Shown: positions 1-13,136, numbered from the stretch's first letter. The stretch: DNA of 64,000 bases from Sporobolomyces roseus (GCA_016617785.1 JADILM010000001.1:4588001-4652000), one strand, 5' to 3'. Numbers and translations are program-made. Notes: a model not told the origin generated them from the letters alone.

Positions 1-1104
1 ATTTGACGGAATCTATGATTTCAGGTTTGGTTTATCACTTGACTGGGGGTTACAAATTGAAGTATCATCCAGAGGGAAAAGAGGGACCCGAGATGGAATT
101 GAACTTTGAGGCTCCTTGGAAGAGGTTCAATATGATCGAGGAGTTGGAGAAACAGTTGGACGTGAAATTCCCGAGTGGTGACAAGTTGGATAGTGATGAG
201 ACTAACAAGTTCTTGAGGGATCTTTGCACCAAGGTGAGTTTTTTTCCTTAATCTGACTTGCTTAACTCGTACCGAGCAGACGACTGATCCCGTCCCGTGC
301 TTGATCGTAGCACAACGTCGACTGCAGTGAACCCCGAACCAACGCTCGTCTTCTCGACAAGGTACGCTTTTCCCACTCCTTTTCCCCTCTCTTTTCGCAC
401 TAACCCCCCACTCTTCCTCAATTCAGCTCGTCGGAGAATTCATCGAAAACCAATGTATCTCACCCTCCTTCATCGTCGGTCACCCACAAGTCATGTCCCC
501 TCTCGCGAAGCACCACCGATCGATCCCCGGACTCTGCGAACGATTCGAAGCGTTTATCGCCACGAAGGAAGTTTGCAACGCTTACACCGAGTTGAACGAT
601 CCGTTCATTCAGAAGGCAAACTTTGAGGATCAGATGAAACAGAAGGCGCAGGGAGATGAGGAGGCTCAAGGTTATGATGAAACTTTCGTGAGTTTTTGAA
701 ACCTTTTCTCGATTCATATTCTCACTCGAGTTGTTCACTCATTCTTGATTCCGCCGTTGTAGATCGACGCTCTTGAACACGGTCTTCCTCCTACGGGTGG
801 ATGGGGACTTGGTATCGATCGGTAAGCCAAACCTCTTCTCACTCTCTCAACAAACACTTGACTGAATTCTTTCCCTCTTTATTTTCATATCTAGTCTCGT
901 CATGTTCCTCACCGATTCTGTTTGTCTCTCTTCCTCCTTTACCTCATACCTACTCAACGCTAACAATGACACGCTTGAAAATAGACCAACATCAAAGAAG
1001 TCCTCCTCTTCCCCGCGAACAAGCCTCTCCCCAACGTCAACGCTGCTCCTTCGAATCAACCCGGAGCTGAGAACACGACCACTACTGGTGATGTCAAGGC
1101 TTAA
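1..1104 (+). CDS. KRS1: Lysyl-tRNA synthetase, cytosolic (3' part)
   Basis: Class II aminoacyl-tRNA synthetase that charges tRNA-Lys with lysine. Only the C-terminal part of the catalytic domain is here; the gene begins upstream of the window. Exons: up to 233, 311-361, 427-687, 763-821, 895-919, 985-1104, ending in TAA, with phases closing at every junction. Recognisable LysRS blocks are the stretch around [15 protein letters not shown], the segment [12 protein letters not shown], and motif 3 [17 protein letters not shown] followed by [12 protein letters not shown]. The donor after the motif 3 exon is GTTTGT, slightly unusual. The tail after the catalytic core is short and threonine-rich. 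Identity is secure from these motifs. Confidence 0.95.
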
Positions 1105-1266
1105 GCAGAAGAGAGGATTTGGAAAGAGATACAGAGTTTCGGGATTTATTGGGCTTAGGTCGAGAGAGAGAGAATCTGAAAATGAAAACACTTGTATTTT
1201 CCACATTTTCATCCTCTCTTTGAGAGTATCAAGAAGCGAGTAGACTACATCAAGGATCCATTCCAG

Positions 1267-2742
1267 TCAAGAAAGCAAGTCAATTCTCCTTTTCGTTCCT
1301 ACCACTTCTTTCACCTCTCGCTCAACCTTCTCGCCTATCCCTTTCCAGCTCATCTCTTTCTTTTCCGACTCTCCTCTCCCTTCTGGCCACTCCGGCGTCT
1401 GCTCGTAAAGCATCAAGTTCTCATTCTCAGTTTCGAGTCGTCCATTCGCAAACTCTGAAGGAGCCGCCACTGTTGCTGTTCCAGTAACGAGAACGTTCGA
1501 AGTCTTCTTTGCGAGTTGAAGGTTCGAACCGAGATTGAAAGCGAGTTTGGGCTTCTTTGAAAGTTGAGGAGAAGGACGGGATCGATTAAAGAGAAGAGTT
1601 TCAGGTTCTTGTGATTCCTCCTCCTTGTGATCGTTCTGTAATTGTTGACTTCGATAGAGTTGTTTCGAGCGACAAGGATTGAGTAGAGGTGGTTCAGCTG
1701 GCGGTAAAGGAGGCGATTTTCTTTTTGGAGGACGACGAGCGATTCTTGGTCTTCCGATCCATTTCTTCGCTACGACTCTTCGTTCATCGCCTTCATCTCC
1801 CTCATCGACGATGGCGTATTCTGCATTGATCGCTTCACCTTGCATTTTCATGCCGTTCAGTTCTTCGTAAGCTTTCGTAGCTGTTTCCGTTCCTCGAATT
1901 GAGAACGAAACTTCAGTCGAATCGGAGAGGAAGCGCGAAGACATGTTGTATGCATCGTAGGGAGAGAGGAGTCGGTCGATTGAGATGTCGGCGAGTGTGA
2001 GGGGACAGTTGGAAAGGATGAAATCGTAAAGTGGTTGGATGGGTGGAAGAAGTTTGCGTTTCGGGGAGGGAGCTGAAGGAGCTCCGACTCTCGCAAGCGC
2101 TTCTGAAGAACCGCGAGCGTAGATAGTGTCGGAGGAGCTAGTCGATGGAGGAGGGGTCGGAAAGGAAGGCGGTCGAGGAGGCAATTTGCCATATCCCGTG
2201 AAGGTTGCGGCGTTCGGATGAGGAGGTAGGTTCTTGTCAACCCATTCTGCCGCTGCTTCGGACGACATATCGAGTAGTCTTCGAGCTTCGAGAGCTGTCC
2301 TCGAAGTGATCTACGTGAGCGACTCTGCGGAACAAAGCTAATGCAAACGACTCGACGGACCTAGTTTGCAGCGATTCTTTAACCAACCTCCCATAACGAG
2401 TAGAGCTTCTGCATTCTTTGCTTCTCTCGCTTTCTCGCCAGCAGACGTCGAGATCCTCGCTCCGCTGAGCAAAACCATCTCGAGGTTGAGTTTCGAATAT
2501 TGCGAAGCTGGACGAGAAGCAGCCGTTTCTAGTGGTGTCAAATTCTTCCACGAATCTACGTTCACTTTTCCCATTCAGCTCTGACTGCTGTTGATGGCGA
2601 GAGGGAACATACGAGTTTGTTCGAGTGCTCGAGGAAGTTGACCTTTCTCCCTGAGCTCAATCACCCAGTAGTGAGTGAACAAGACATCCTCCTCCTCCAA
2701 CGCTGTGACTAGATAATCCACTAGTATCTGGTTGAGCTCCAT
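1267..2742 (-). CDS. Family A paralogue A1 (ankyrin-like N-terminus, RRM-like)
   Basis: Member of a seven-copy family seen only by its resemblance to the other copies in this window; function unknown. Exons 2742-2613, 2555-2361, 2294-1267 give 450 aa. Both introns are phase 1 at the same positions as in all other copies. Residues 1-108 form the helical N-terminal block (VTALEEEDVLFTHYW, then a SWKNL segment). After intron 2 comes the family signature AAAEWVDKNLPPHPN, a proline-rich linker and one RRM-like domain near residues 205-275. The second RRM of its relatives is not recognisable; the tail is basic and polar. The donor of intron 2 is GTCCGT, weak, but phase and homology support it. Possibly an RNA-binding regulator, by inference only. 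Confidence 0.75.
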
Positions 2743-3214
2743 TGAGTCATACAAGACTGAATCAAGATGAGATGAGCGAGTTGGATCGAGGAAAGGAGGG
2801 ACTGCGAGAGCCACGGCGAGGGCTTACCAGTATCACTGATGGTCTATGAGGGTGTGCGAGATATCTTGAGGTTTGAATCGAGTGTTAGAGTGAGTTGGAG
2901 TAGGTTTCGGCAAAAGGAAAGAGGACAAGGGAGCAGAGTGGGCGAAAAAACGCAAAGGTCGTTTTTGAGGCGAAACCAAGTTTTCGATAATCTGAGTCCC
3001 ACTACCGGCTCAGACTCGACGGAATGAGTGTATCACAAGGCCGAAAACATCATCGAATGCAACAGAAAGGAGAGAAGGCAGAGATTATAAACTTCTTCTT
3101 TCGATTCGTTTCGTTGTCAAGCAAAACATGTCTAGTATATAAAGCTACCACCCGTCCTGCTCTTCCCTGATACTTCAACTGAGCCCTAAAGCCCAATCAG
3201 ATTTCGTCTTCTCG
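2743..3214. other. Spacer between A1 and A2
   Basis: No gene seen. It holds the upstream region of A1 and the downstream region of A2, both minus strand. A TATA-like AT-rich run lies near 3130-3142, about 390 bases upstream of the A1 start; whether it is used cannot be told from sequence. Confidence 0.4.
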
Positions 3215-4856
3215 TTATCTCCTCCAATAGCTCCCCTTCGTGACCTCGCTCGTCCTACGATAATCTCCCTTCCTCGACTCAGTACTCCTCCTATAATCCC
3301 CTTTCTCCACATTACTGTCCCTTCTGTAAGTACCCCTGTTCGCATATCGGTCATCGAGCTTCACCTCGTTACGAGAAATCGGAGGAGGAGAGGATTCCCT
3401 GAATCGCTTGTTGAGCCTCTCTTTCTCTTGTTTCCTCTTGAACGATTTCCAGAACCTCGAGTCGTCCTCTTTGATAGCGGGACAGACATCGGGTTTCGCC
3501 GGGAGATGACCTGACATCGAAGAAACTCGAAGGAGAGGTGGATTCGAATCGTGAATTTCTCCAGGTTCGGCGGCACGTTCGAGGGGTTCGGCGGTTCGTT
3601 TGAGCCAGGAATGAGAGGAGTTAGGTTTAGCTGCATTGTTCCTCCACGATACGGGAGAGAGCTGAGGTCTTCTGAAAGTGACTGTTTGACGTTCGCGATA
3701 ATCGGTCTCGAGCTCGATGTTTTGATCTGCGGAATCGACAAGAGATGTCAAGCGGAGCAAACGCCGGGAGAAGAGCTCGTAAGAACTCACGGAATTGCAA
3801 CTTGAGGTGAACAACGGCCAATCTCGCAGCCATCTTTGACCCGAATGAAAGGAGGATGAATCCGCTCTTCGAAGGGGGCTTTCTAGTATCTTGATAGATA
3901 GCGTAAGATTCCGGCTTCTCCGAGAGCCCGTGATCTTGCATGATCTGGGTCATGATACTCTCGCCGTCGAGGTAGGGAAGGGAGTGAATACGAATCAGAG
4001 GAGAGGGATCCGAGTTGAGGAGTGATTGATTGAATACGAGTGGGCGCGAGTTCTGCAACGCCTCGGGAGAAGAGGGCAGCGAGGTGTAGGAAGTGTAGAT
4101 CGATTTCGAACTTCGGGAAGAAGGAGGTGAGGAATTCTGAGATGACTGCGAGGATCTGTTGTCGGTCGAATGCGATTCTGCTCTGGCCTCGACTTTGACG
4201 ACATCCTCTTTCGAGTCGTCGATAGCTGGAGCTTGTTCGTCGACGGGAGAAGGTGAAAGGGGAGTAGGTGGTTGAGGTAGAGGATTGTAACCCGTCAAAA
4301 CTCTCGCAGCGGGCGGAGCGAGTCCACATTCATCGATCCATTTTGCTGCAGCTTCTTCGCTCATCGACAGTAACAAAGCGGCATGGGCTGTCGAAAGAAC
4401 ACCTTCACGAACTCAGCAGAGCTCTGCGGAAGTTCGATATGAAACGTTGCGAACTGACCTTGAGCTTCGATTCCCGACTTTAACATGTCCCACCTCTCTT
4501 TCATACCTTCTCCATCTCTCATCATTTCCACCTCTTCGACAAGTCTTGCTCCATATACCTTCAACATCGCATAAATGATTCGACTTGTTTCGCTGATTTT
4601 CTCCTCACTTCGCAATATCGCTTCCATCGCCGTTTCATTCTTCCAGGAATCTGAGTACTTTCATCGCAGTAAGCTACAAGCTCGATAATGGCTGAATGAG
4701 GGGAAAGAACTCACGCTTCCCACTTTGAATTGCTTGTTTTCCTTCTTCCCCTCTTCCTTCCAACTCCTTGAACCAGTAATAGACGAATAGCAAGTCATTC
4801 TCTGAGACTGCCGTATGAAGGTAGTCGACTAGATTTGGAAGAGAGAAGTGATCCAT
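3215..4856 (-). CDS. Family A paralogue A2 (ankyrin-like N-terminus, RRM-like, RS-poor tail)
   Basis: Second minus-strand family A copy, head-to-tail with A1. Exons 4856-4715, 4650-4459, 4387-3791, 3726-3215 give 480 aa. The first two introns are phase 1 as in the family; a third intron (3727-3790), seen only in this copy, falls inside the last coding block after the first RRM-like domain. N-terminal block: LVDYLHTAVSENDLLFVYYW, then SWKNETAMEAI. Signature AAAKWIDECGLAPPA follows. An RRM-like fold lies near residues 240-312 (IRIHSLPYLDGES ... SGFILLSFGSK). The C-terminus is rich in R, D, Y and S with repeated GDYRR-type units rather than classical RS dipeptides. Function unknown. Confidence 0.75.
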
Positions 4857-5325
4857 CGTCGAGTTGGAGCGTGAGAGAGAAGGGGAAAGCGAGAACCAGT
4901 CGAGCCTGAAGCCAGAGTGCAGGCGAACGAGACTGGTCGTGATGGTCGACTGGTGGATCCTGATGTGTTCAACCTGATCTGAGGGTGAGGTACAGAAGGA
5001 GAGAGAGAGAGGGATTTGAAAGAAGCCGTAAAACTCCTTTTTCCCCTTTCCCGAGACTCTCCGCGGATCGATCTTGATCGTGTTGAAAACGCATAGTGAC
5101 AGCAAGAACAAAAAGCAGTGTGAGAAATCAACAGTAATCGAGGGTAAAAGCATAAGTGAGAGAATAAGAAAGGGTACTGAACGAAATGGTTGTGGGTATC
5201 TATAAACGAAAGCGAGTTCCAACCTCCTCCTCACTTCTCTTGCTCCCGCACCTGCGCTGCCACATCCTTTACGCTACTACTCGGAACCAGCCGAGTTCAT
5301 CTCCCTTCCCCTCCCGATCCCGAGT
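4857..5325. other. Spacer between A2 start and securin stop
   Basis: No gene seen. Both neighbours are on the minus strand, so this is the A2 leader and promoter region together with the securin 3' region. Read on the minus strand it is strongly pyrimidine-rich close to the A2 start, like the leaders of the other family A copies. Confidence 0.4.
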
Positions 5326-6864
5326 CTAATCGAATCCCAAATCCAATTCAAACCCCTCCTGTTCCTCATCCGCAAACCCAAATCCACTCTCCTCAACTCC
5401 CGCATTCTCAATCATTTCTTCCAACCCAATTCCCGCCATTCCAAAAGCCCCTAACTTCTCTTCCTCTCTCTCCAATTTCTCTTTCTTTTTCTTTAGTTCT
5501 TGTAGCTTGAGTTGGTCTGCTGTTGGTTTTGAAGCGAAAGAAGGTTTTCGAGATTGAGAAGCTAGGAGAGGAGGACGAGAGCGAGTGGAAGTGGATGATT
5601 GAGAGAGGGAAGAGTTTGGGCGGGATGACGAAGCGGAGGGTTTGAGGGGTGGTCGAGATGTCGAGGTGCTTGTTGAGCGAGAGAGGAGAGAGGAGGAAGG
5701 CTTGAGTGCGGAGGAGGAGAGAGCTCGGCGAGTTGCACTGATGGGTGCTGAGAGGGAGGGTTGGAGAGCGGGACGACGGAGAGTCGAGGTGGTCGAAGTG
5801 AGGGGTTTACGGGGTGGTGGCATGGCGGAAGAGCGGATTGAAGAGGCGAGGGAACTGTTTGAGGGCTTGGAAGCGAGAGGTGCGCGACGAGTTAATGAGG
5901 TGAGAGAAGCTGGAATTGGGAAGAGAGGTTTCGAGGGATCTTCGACGAGATCCGAGTCTGCGAGTAATCCTGAACTCCTCAGCTCGATATAAGTTTAGCT
6001 GTTGGGTCGAGAGAACTCACCGAGATCCGTAGGCAAAACTTCGTCTAAAGTGAATTTCTCTTCTCGCCTTAGGATCGCATCTTTCGCTTCCCATTCTTCC
6101 GGAGTCTCTGTCCCATGAAACGACATTCCCCTCAAGATGTCACCATACTCCATAGTCTTGTAATCTGGTTCAGGTTGTGGTGGCTCGTAAGGTTCCTCTG
6201 CGAGACACCCTTCAATACATCAGCCGCTGTGCAGATAGTGATGATGCAAATGGAGGGGTTCCTCACCATAATCTGCAGAGCTACCTCCAGCGTACTCCAC
6301 TTCTCGATCTCCCAGATTCCTGACTTCCTGCTGGACATCTTCTTCAACTTCTACCTCGATTTCCTGTTCTGCTTCTGGGGAAGGAACGAGTACTGGTGCT
6401 CTCTTTGGTCTGAGCGCTGTAGCTGGAGTTTGTAGATCTGCTAGAGGTCGTAGGGAACGGGGTTTAGGGGCTGGAGTCTTGAAAGACTGGGTAGGAGCGG
6501 TGGATTGAGAAGTTGAAGGTTTTGATGGGAACAAGAGAGCTGAATCTGTGGAGCATGGACAGCGCTAAGTCAGCGTCTGTGCAATTGCATAGTACTCTAC
6601 AAACTCACCTTTGTTACCGTTTCCTCCTGATCCGTTCCCACCTTTGCCCTGATTCCCATCTTTCCTTCCTAGCACTCCTCTCCCTACAGTGTTCGGTCCA
6701 CCTTTTCCTCCAGTAACAGGAGCATTCCCTTTCCCTTGTACGAGTGAGCGAGCAGGTGTTTTGTGATCTAATTTGCTGTTGTTGTTGTTGATGTGATGAG
6801 ATGGTCCAGCCAGTGAATGAGGGTTCTCTTGATTGTGATCTAACCCTCGAGGTCTTTGTAACAT
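5326..6864 (-). CDS. Probable securin (Pds1/Cut2-like separase inhibitor)
   Basis: Securin holds separase inactive until the anaphase-promoting complex destroys it. Exons 6864-6609, 6545-6267, 6197-6021, 5969-5326 give 451 aa with closed phases. The protein is disordered, basic and proline/serine-rich. Near residue 70 is a destruction-box-like RGVLGRKDGN (RxxL then N), matching the form seen in fission yeast Cut2. Near the N-terminus is a KEN-like NQENP, with Q in place of K. The middle holds an acidic stretch and then EEPPYEPPQPEPDY, resembling the YMPPP segment of Cut2 that contacts separase. Securins are poorly conserved, so the call rests on motif order and composition; a different APC substrate is the main alternative. 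Confidence 0.55.
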
Positions 6865-7271
6865 TCTCAAGAGAGTCGAACTGAGTATAGCGAATTGAGA
6901 GTTGAAGAGCGAGAGGGAAAGGAGGGAGAGAGAAATCTGGAGGAGGCGAGGCAAAGCCGCAAAGCGGGAACTTTTCGCAACTTCAACAGTTCGAGCCTGA
7001 GGAGCGACTCGGGAACCCTCGGGAGAAAGCAAGAAACACCTATGAGAAAAAGCAAGCGAGAGCTACGAAACATTTCGCAACTTCGCATTTTCGAGCGATT
7101 CAGCTCTTCCTCTCCACCCGTGTCGACGACCATTGACGAGCTGAAATAAAGATCTTGTTGACACACGGAGAAAAGCAAAAGACAGAGAGAGAGAATCGAG
7201 AACTGGGTATACTTCAAAAAAAGACGAAACGACGAAACAACCTCTCCTCCCTTTCTTTCGATATAATCCAT

Positions 7272-10200
7272 TCAAGCCCTCTGAGTAGCAGCCTGAGATT
7301 CTTCCTCCGCAAACCTCGTCTGCAAGTTCTTGAGTAACGAAGAACGCATCTTTGAAGCGACTTCCTTCCCTCCTCCTCCTCCATCTTCCGATTCAATGTT
7401 TTGCTGTTTGGTATCGACTCCACTCGAGACTTCTCGTTCGAGTGATAGTTTGTTTTGTGCGAGGTTGTACATGTCGTCGTCGATCGAGTTCTTCGTGATC
7501 AGTTTGATTACCGTTACATCCCTGTCAAATGCGAGAGAGAGATGAGATGAGATGAGTTGAAGGCGAGAGGAAGAATGCTTACCGAGTTTGACCGATTCGA
7601 TAAGCACGATCTTCCGCTTGCTTGTCGTTGTGAGGGCTATCGGGAGGGGCAGAGTCAGCAAGTGGCAAAGAGAGGAAGAGGGAGGAGCTCACTTGTAGTC
7701 GCAATCGTAGAACATGACAGTATTCGCAGCAGTCAAATTCAATCCCAAACCACCAGCACGAGTAGAGAGTACTGCGAAGATACAAAGGAATGAGCTGACT
7801 GAAGGGCGACTGAGGAGAAAGACTCGACAAACGGAAAACGGTAATCTCGGGATCATTGTTGTAAGCGTCACAAAGACCTTGACGTTCCGTAACGTTCGTC
7901 TGTCCCGTCAACTTGAGGTACTTGATGTCCATCGTATCGAGCACGACTTCGAGAATATCGAGGACTTGAGTGAATTGACTGAAAATGAGAACTCGATCTC
8001 CTTTTTCTCGAAGTCCAGGTAGCAACTCTTGCAATTTCGCGATCTTTCCTGCTGACATCCATTCGTCGTCTTTCAAAGCGTACTTGTTGAGTTGCTGAGG
8101 CGAGGCAAATCCTCGGTCAGTCTCGGGTTAAGGAGAGATGGAGGAAAAGGCAAAAACTCACCTTGTAACCTTGACAGAATCGGTGAAGTTCGAAATCCGT
8201 CATGACTTCCATATCCTCGTAGATGAGATCCTTGTTGCGATCTAGGAACTCTTCCTCCTTCAGACAATCTCGAGCCATAGCTTTCAACTTGCTGTCGTCG
8301 TAAAGTCGTCGGAACAACATGGGATGATTCGAAGCCTAAATCGAGCAGGCATCAGCAAACAGGGAGACTAAAAAGAAGACGAGAGCTAGAGCTCACCTTT
8401 CGTAGATCGGTAAGAACATGAGTACTCGAACTAGTATCCGCCTTGTTTCCACTCTTCGTACTCGCTCCAGTCTTCTTCTTGGGTCTACCTCGTTTCGGTG
8501 GTGGAGGAGGAGCGTTCTCAGCAGCCAAATCCTGATCCCCTTCGTCCTCCGAAGCCAACTCTTCCAATTCCTCCGCGTTCTTATCCGTCAAAGTTCTCCT
8601 ACTCCTTTGAATCGCTTCGTCGTAAACTTCCTTCTGAAGTGCCGTCATATCGCAGAACTCAATTCGTTCGAGTTTCTGAGGGAGATCTTTCAGTACTTGA
8701 GCCTTCTTGCGTCGGAGTACGAATGGTGTCATCATCTTTTTCGCTCGAGAGATTCGTTCGCGCGAGAGGAGGTTCGTTTGGTTTCCGGGTCCGACCTTGA
8801 AGATGGCGCGAAGTGATTCGTTGGCATCTCGGAATTGTTCGGGAAGGATGAAGGAGAGGAGAGACTAGAGACGAAAGGAGGAAGGTGAGTAGACATCTCG
8901 GAAAAGGGGTTACGAACAACAACTCACGACTAGCTCTTGCAAGTTGTTCTGTAGCGGTGTACCAGTCAAGAGGAGACGCCATTGAGCGCGAATCTGCATG
9001 AGATCCTTGTACTTCTTCGATTCACTGTTCTTCAGTTGATGACCTTCGTCGAAAACAGCGACCTGCGAAATCGAAAGTCAAGTTCAGTTTTCAAGCGTTC
9101 GTTCTTGCGAGAGGAGGGAAAACTCACCTTGAAGTCCATCTTACGCTTGAGGAATTTCTGATCGTCAGGAGATCCCGTAGCGATATTGTAAGTCGTGACA
9201 ACAACGTCCAATTCGACGAGCGACCTCAATTCCCTTCGAATCTCGTCTCGTTCAGCTTGAGATCCGTAGTAGCTGTGAGCGACGAGGTCGGGAGCGAAGA
9301 CTGAGAATTCTCGCATCCAATTCTCGAGAGTCGAAGAAGGGACGATAACGAGATGAGGACCTTTCTCGCCGGTAGATTTGAGGTGAGCGAGGAGAGCGAT
9401 GACTTGAGCAGTCTTTCCGAGACCTATATAAGGTGAATCGATCAGTTTCCGAGCTCTCCGCAGAGCGAAAGAAGAGAGGAAGAGAACGTACCCATCTCGT
9501 CTGCGAGAATACAAGAAGTTCCTCGACGATACAACAGATTCAACCAATTCACACCGAGCATCTGATAATCCTTCAACGTAATGTTGTCCGGTACTCCAGC
9601 GGGTTGTTTCCTAATGTATTCTCTGAACGCTTCTCGAACTGCAGGATTATTCGAAGTTTCGACTTGATTCCTAATCGTTTCCTCCGAGATCGCGACGAGG
9701 TCCATTCCGACTTCTGTATCTCCACTCGCTCCAGGTTTCGTTGATGAGGAAGAAGCGGAAGCGGCGGCACCGTGAGCCCAAATGTTCATTGTTTGAGAAA
9801 GTTGACGACCGATAGCTTCACACTCGCTGAGCACCTTGTCGACTTCTCCCATTCCGGTAACGACGTCGAGGTAGGTATCCATCATGTTGTTTCCTACTCC
9901 TTTCTGTTTGCGAGTTCGAGTTCGGAAATCGTTGGCAGTTGCGAAAGGTCGAAGTTTCATCGTGAGAGTCGCTTGAGTTGCGTTACAACCTACCGAAGAC
10001 AGGAAATATGTCAGCAGTCTGAAAGAGCAGCGTGAAGGGTAGAGAGTGAGACTCACCTGCCAACTCCATCAATAATTCTTTCTCGCAAGTGTTGAAGAAC
10101 TCGACCGCGAGTTGTTCCCTCCTCGCTACCGCTGCCGGGTTCTCCTTCGCTCCGTACTCGTCTGCACTTCCCGCCGAATCGTAATCTCCTCCATCATCAT

Positions 10201-12680
10201 CCGAATCCGAACCATAAGCCTTCTTCTTGGCCGGTTTCTTCTTGATCGCACTTCCTGCCGCACTCGCAGCGGCGAGTTGTCGAGCGAGGATCGATCCACT
10301 CGTGAGAGGAATTTGATGTTTAGGTTGAGATTGATCTTTACGAGGTCGACCAGGTCCTCTTCCTGGAGTTCCAGCTGCTGATCCGACTGCCGTATAAACT
10401 CCTCGACCAGAGTAAGCCGGGTTTCCTCCTCCTTGACCGGGAGGACGGTTTCCACTCGCGGCGTGACGTGTAAGGACTCCAGCGTATTGTGTCAACGATT
10501 TCTGATCGTCTGCTGAAATCTTTCCGGCAAAGTAAGCTCGTTGAAGTTCGAGGTAGTGACTGTAGTGAGCGTCGGTGAATCCAGCGTAGCCGACTGCTGC
10601 AGCGGGGAAGACGTAAGACGATTGAGATTGAGGTTGAGGTTGAGAACCGGTAGCGTAAGCGGGAGGAGGAGGTCGGCCGTATTGACTAGCTGCGTTCGCT
10701 GCCGCCACCTGAGCTGCGTACTGTTGCTGTTGCATCTGAAGTTGTTGCTGAGGACTGTAGGCCTGTTGGAACCCTCCTCCTCCAGGTTGACCTTGACCGT
10801 TCATCATTCCTTGAAATTGTTGACCGTAAGGAGGTTGAGATTGTTGTTGAACCGGTCTCATCATCGTCTGAATCTGAGCTCGAGATTGTTGTTGCTGTTG
10901 ATGCTGTTGCTGAAGGTGTTGAAGCGTTCCATACTGAGGATTCGAACCGTATTGTTGGTTTCCTTGTTGAGGGATCGCAGCGTGATTCGATCCAGGAGTT
11001 CCAGGATTCGACATGTGAGGTGAACCGATCTGAGCGTATTGAGCAGCGGGACTGTAGGATTGCTGTTGTTGTTGAGGAACGGGGGAAGCGGTACCGAGAG
11101 GTTTCGCGTCGAGGAGGGTTTGAAGTCCTTTGTTGAAGTCTCCTCCACTCGATCGATAAGCGTTCCATGCCTTCTCGACTCCGAAGTTGTTGCCGACTCG
11201 ACCGAGGAACTCTCGGAAACCAGGTTCGTTGAGATTGATCTGTTGTTGAGGGTTTCCGATTTGTTGCTGCTGTCCGCCGTATCCTTGCTGCTGCTGCTGC
11301 TGCTGCTGCGGATACTGTTGAGCGTACTGAGGCTGTTGATGGAGGTGAGCCTGTTGGAGATGGGGAGAGTGATTCGATTGAGAGGGGGGGTATTGTTGGA
11401 ATTGCTGTTGTGGGTAACCACCGATGGACGAAGAGAGGGGTTTCTGATCGAGAGAAGGGGATCCGACTGCGCCGAGTTGACCAGGTGAGTCGTGTACGGT
11501 CGGAGGACGCATGCGAGATCCAGGTCGAACGATAGGAGGTGAACTCGAAGCGGGAATGAGATTCTCTTGTTTGATCCCTCCTGTCGACATGTCGGCCATA
11601 CTTCCGGCAGTCGCGGGAGTAGGAGCGAGACTAGGTCCAGTGCTACCTCCATAGACTGAAGAAGCGGCAGAAGAAGGACCGGATTCGACGTGAACGTCGT
11701 TGAGTCGATTTTGAAGGTTCGCAGTGAAAGAACCAGGTCCCTCGTCGGCGGTCTGTCACGATAACGCACGATGAGCCAGAAGTCATACACAGTGCGTAAG
11801 AGGAAGGGGGTACTCACATCGTCTCCTCCAGGTCCACCTCTTCTCAACCTTTTCCTCGGTTGATCTTGAGGATGTGAAGCAGTAACTTGACTCATCCCGC
11901 TATCTCCCGATGCCGTTCTACCCATTCCCGTCGTCCTCTGACCGTAATACATGTTCCCTCCACTGAATCCATCCGTTTCGTTTCCTCCTCCATCGAGCGA
12001 AGGTGGAGCTGGAGAACCGTTTCCGCTCGGTGCAGGTGAACCGAAAGCGCTGCCGAGTTTGCCAGAGTAGATTGTACGTGCGCTAGTCTGGAAAGGAGGG
12101 GCAGCAGGTTGTTGCTGTGGCTGCTGCTGCTGTTGAGGGTAGTGGGAGGGTTGAGGAGGTTGAGATTGAGCGGTCGAAGGAGGAGATTGTTCGAGAGCTC
12201 GTTTCTGAGGGTTGAAAGAGTTGTCGCCTGTCAAGATGCACCGCAATTGAGTGTCAGTACGAAACTCCGAGGACCTTGAACTTTGCTTCTTCGATAAGAT
12301 ACACCCTTGCAAACTGCTGCTGAGAGAAACACAGGCGCAACGAAAACAACGAAACAACAGTGTAAGAGTCGTTATCGATACTTGGAGTAGACTCATTTGA
12401 CTTCTCGGATTGACCTCCACCATCAAGAACTTCGGCTACCGATCAAAACAATCCGTTTCGAGGAAAAAAGAGGGGTGATCTGTTTCCTTCCAACTCGCAA
12501 CCTTCCTTGACCAACTTTGAAGGTGTCCACCTATCTCATAAGCTTCATCCAAATAATATGAACGCGTTCGACCCATCCAAGGAGCCTTGAAGATGCGACT
12601 CGAAAACCCACCCAACTTTCCAACGAGAACAGAACGACAAATTGAATTGAGGGCTCACCGTTTGGCTCTGTACCGTTCAT
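7272..12680 (-). CDS. FUN30: Fun30/Fft3/SMARCAD1-type SNF2 chromatin remodeller
   Basis: ATP-dependent nucleosome remodeller linked in other fungi to heterochromatin maintenance and DNA end resection. Twelve exons: 12680-12659, 12227-11818, 11752-10057, 9989-9492, 9423-9128, 9062-8928, 8864-8397, 8335-8162, 8094-7833, 7771-7693, 7636-7583, 7521-7272, giving 1447 aa, stop TGA. The start is the short exon MNGTEPN; intron 1 is long (431 bp), so this end is the least certain. Residues about 1-320 are glutamine/proline-rich. A CUE/UBA-like patch ([21 protein letters not shown]) lies near 320-360. Helicase motif I is ADEMGLGKTAQ (about 875), motif [10 protein letters not shown], as in the Fun30 group, then [25 protein letters not shown] and [13 protein letters not shown]. 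Confidence 0.93.
11288..11308 (-). repeat. CAG/CTG triplet run coding polyglutamine
   Basis: Seven uninterrupted CTG units on the + strand, read as CAG (Gln) in the remodeller gene. Further Q-rich stretches flank it (10700-11450 and near 12110-12150). Length is likely to vary between strains. Confidence 0.8.
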
Positions 12681-13136
12681 CTTTACTCTATCTACTCCAG
12701 ATTGAGCTGGCTGACCTTGTCTCTAGTTGTCGTGAATTGAAGTTGGTGTCGAAGAGAGAAAGTGCTCTGTCACTCGCTTGTTCAACTCGTTCGAGTGCAG
12801 TTTGATCGATGGTTGGAAGCTGGTGATAGTATCGAAGAGACTCGACAAGTCACTTCAAGTCGGATCGCGAGGTCGGAGTGGGGTTTATAGTGAACACTTT
12901 CTCTCTTTTCTCGCTCTCTCTGCTCGAAGAGGGAGAAAAAAGGTGAAACACTTGGAATCATCATTACGCAAGGACGGCATAGACTCATAGGAAGGACTTG
13001 AAGCAGTACTAGACGATTGGCAAAAAGGTAAAAGACGCGTTTCCAAGTTGACGAAAAATCTATCGGCTTCGTTTGGAGGTTTTCGACGGAGACACCAAGT
13101 ACTTACCATCGCCTCCTTCAAATTCCCTTTTCGGAT
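12681..13136. other. Spacer upstream of the remodeller
   Basis: No convincing gene. It contains the remodeller 5' leader on the minus strand. Short open frames exist on both strands but lack family resemblance and good splice partners. Confidence 0.4.

Noticed and set aside
7272..12680. DEGH in place of DEAH in the remodeller as a damaged motif
   Set aside because: DEGH followed by LKN is the normal form in the Fun30/SMARCAD1 group, so it supports the identification.
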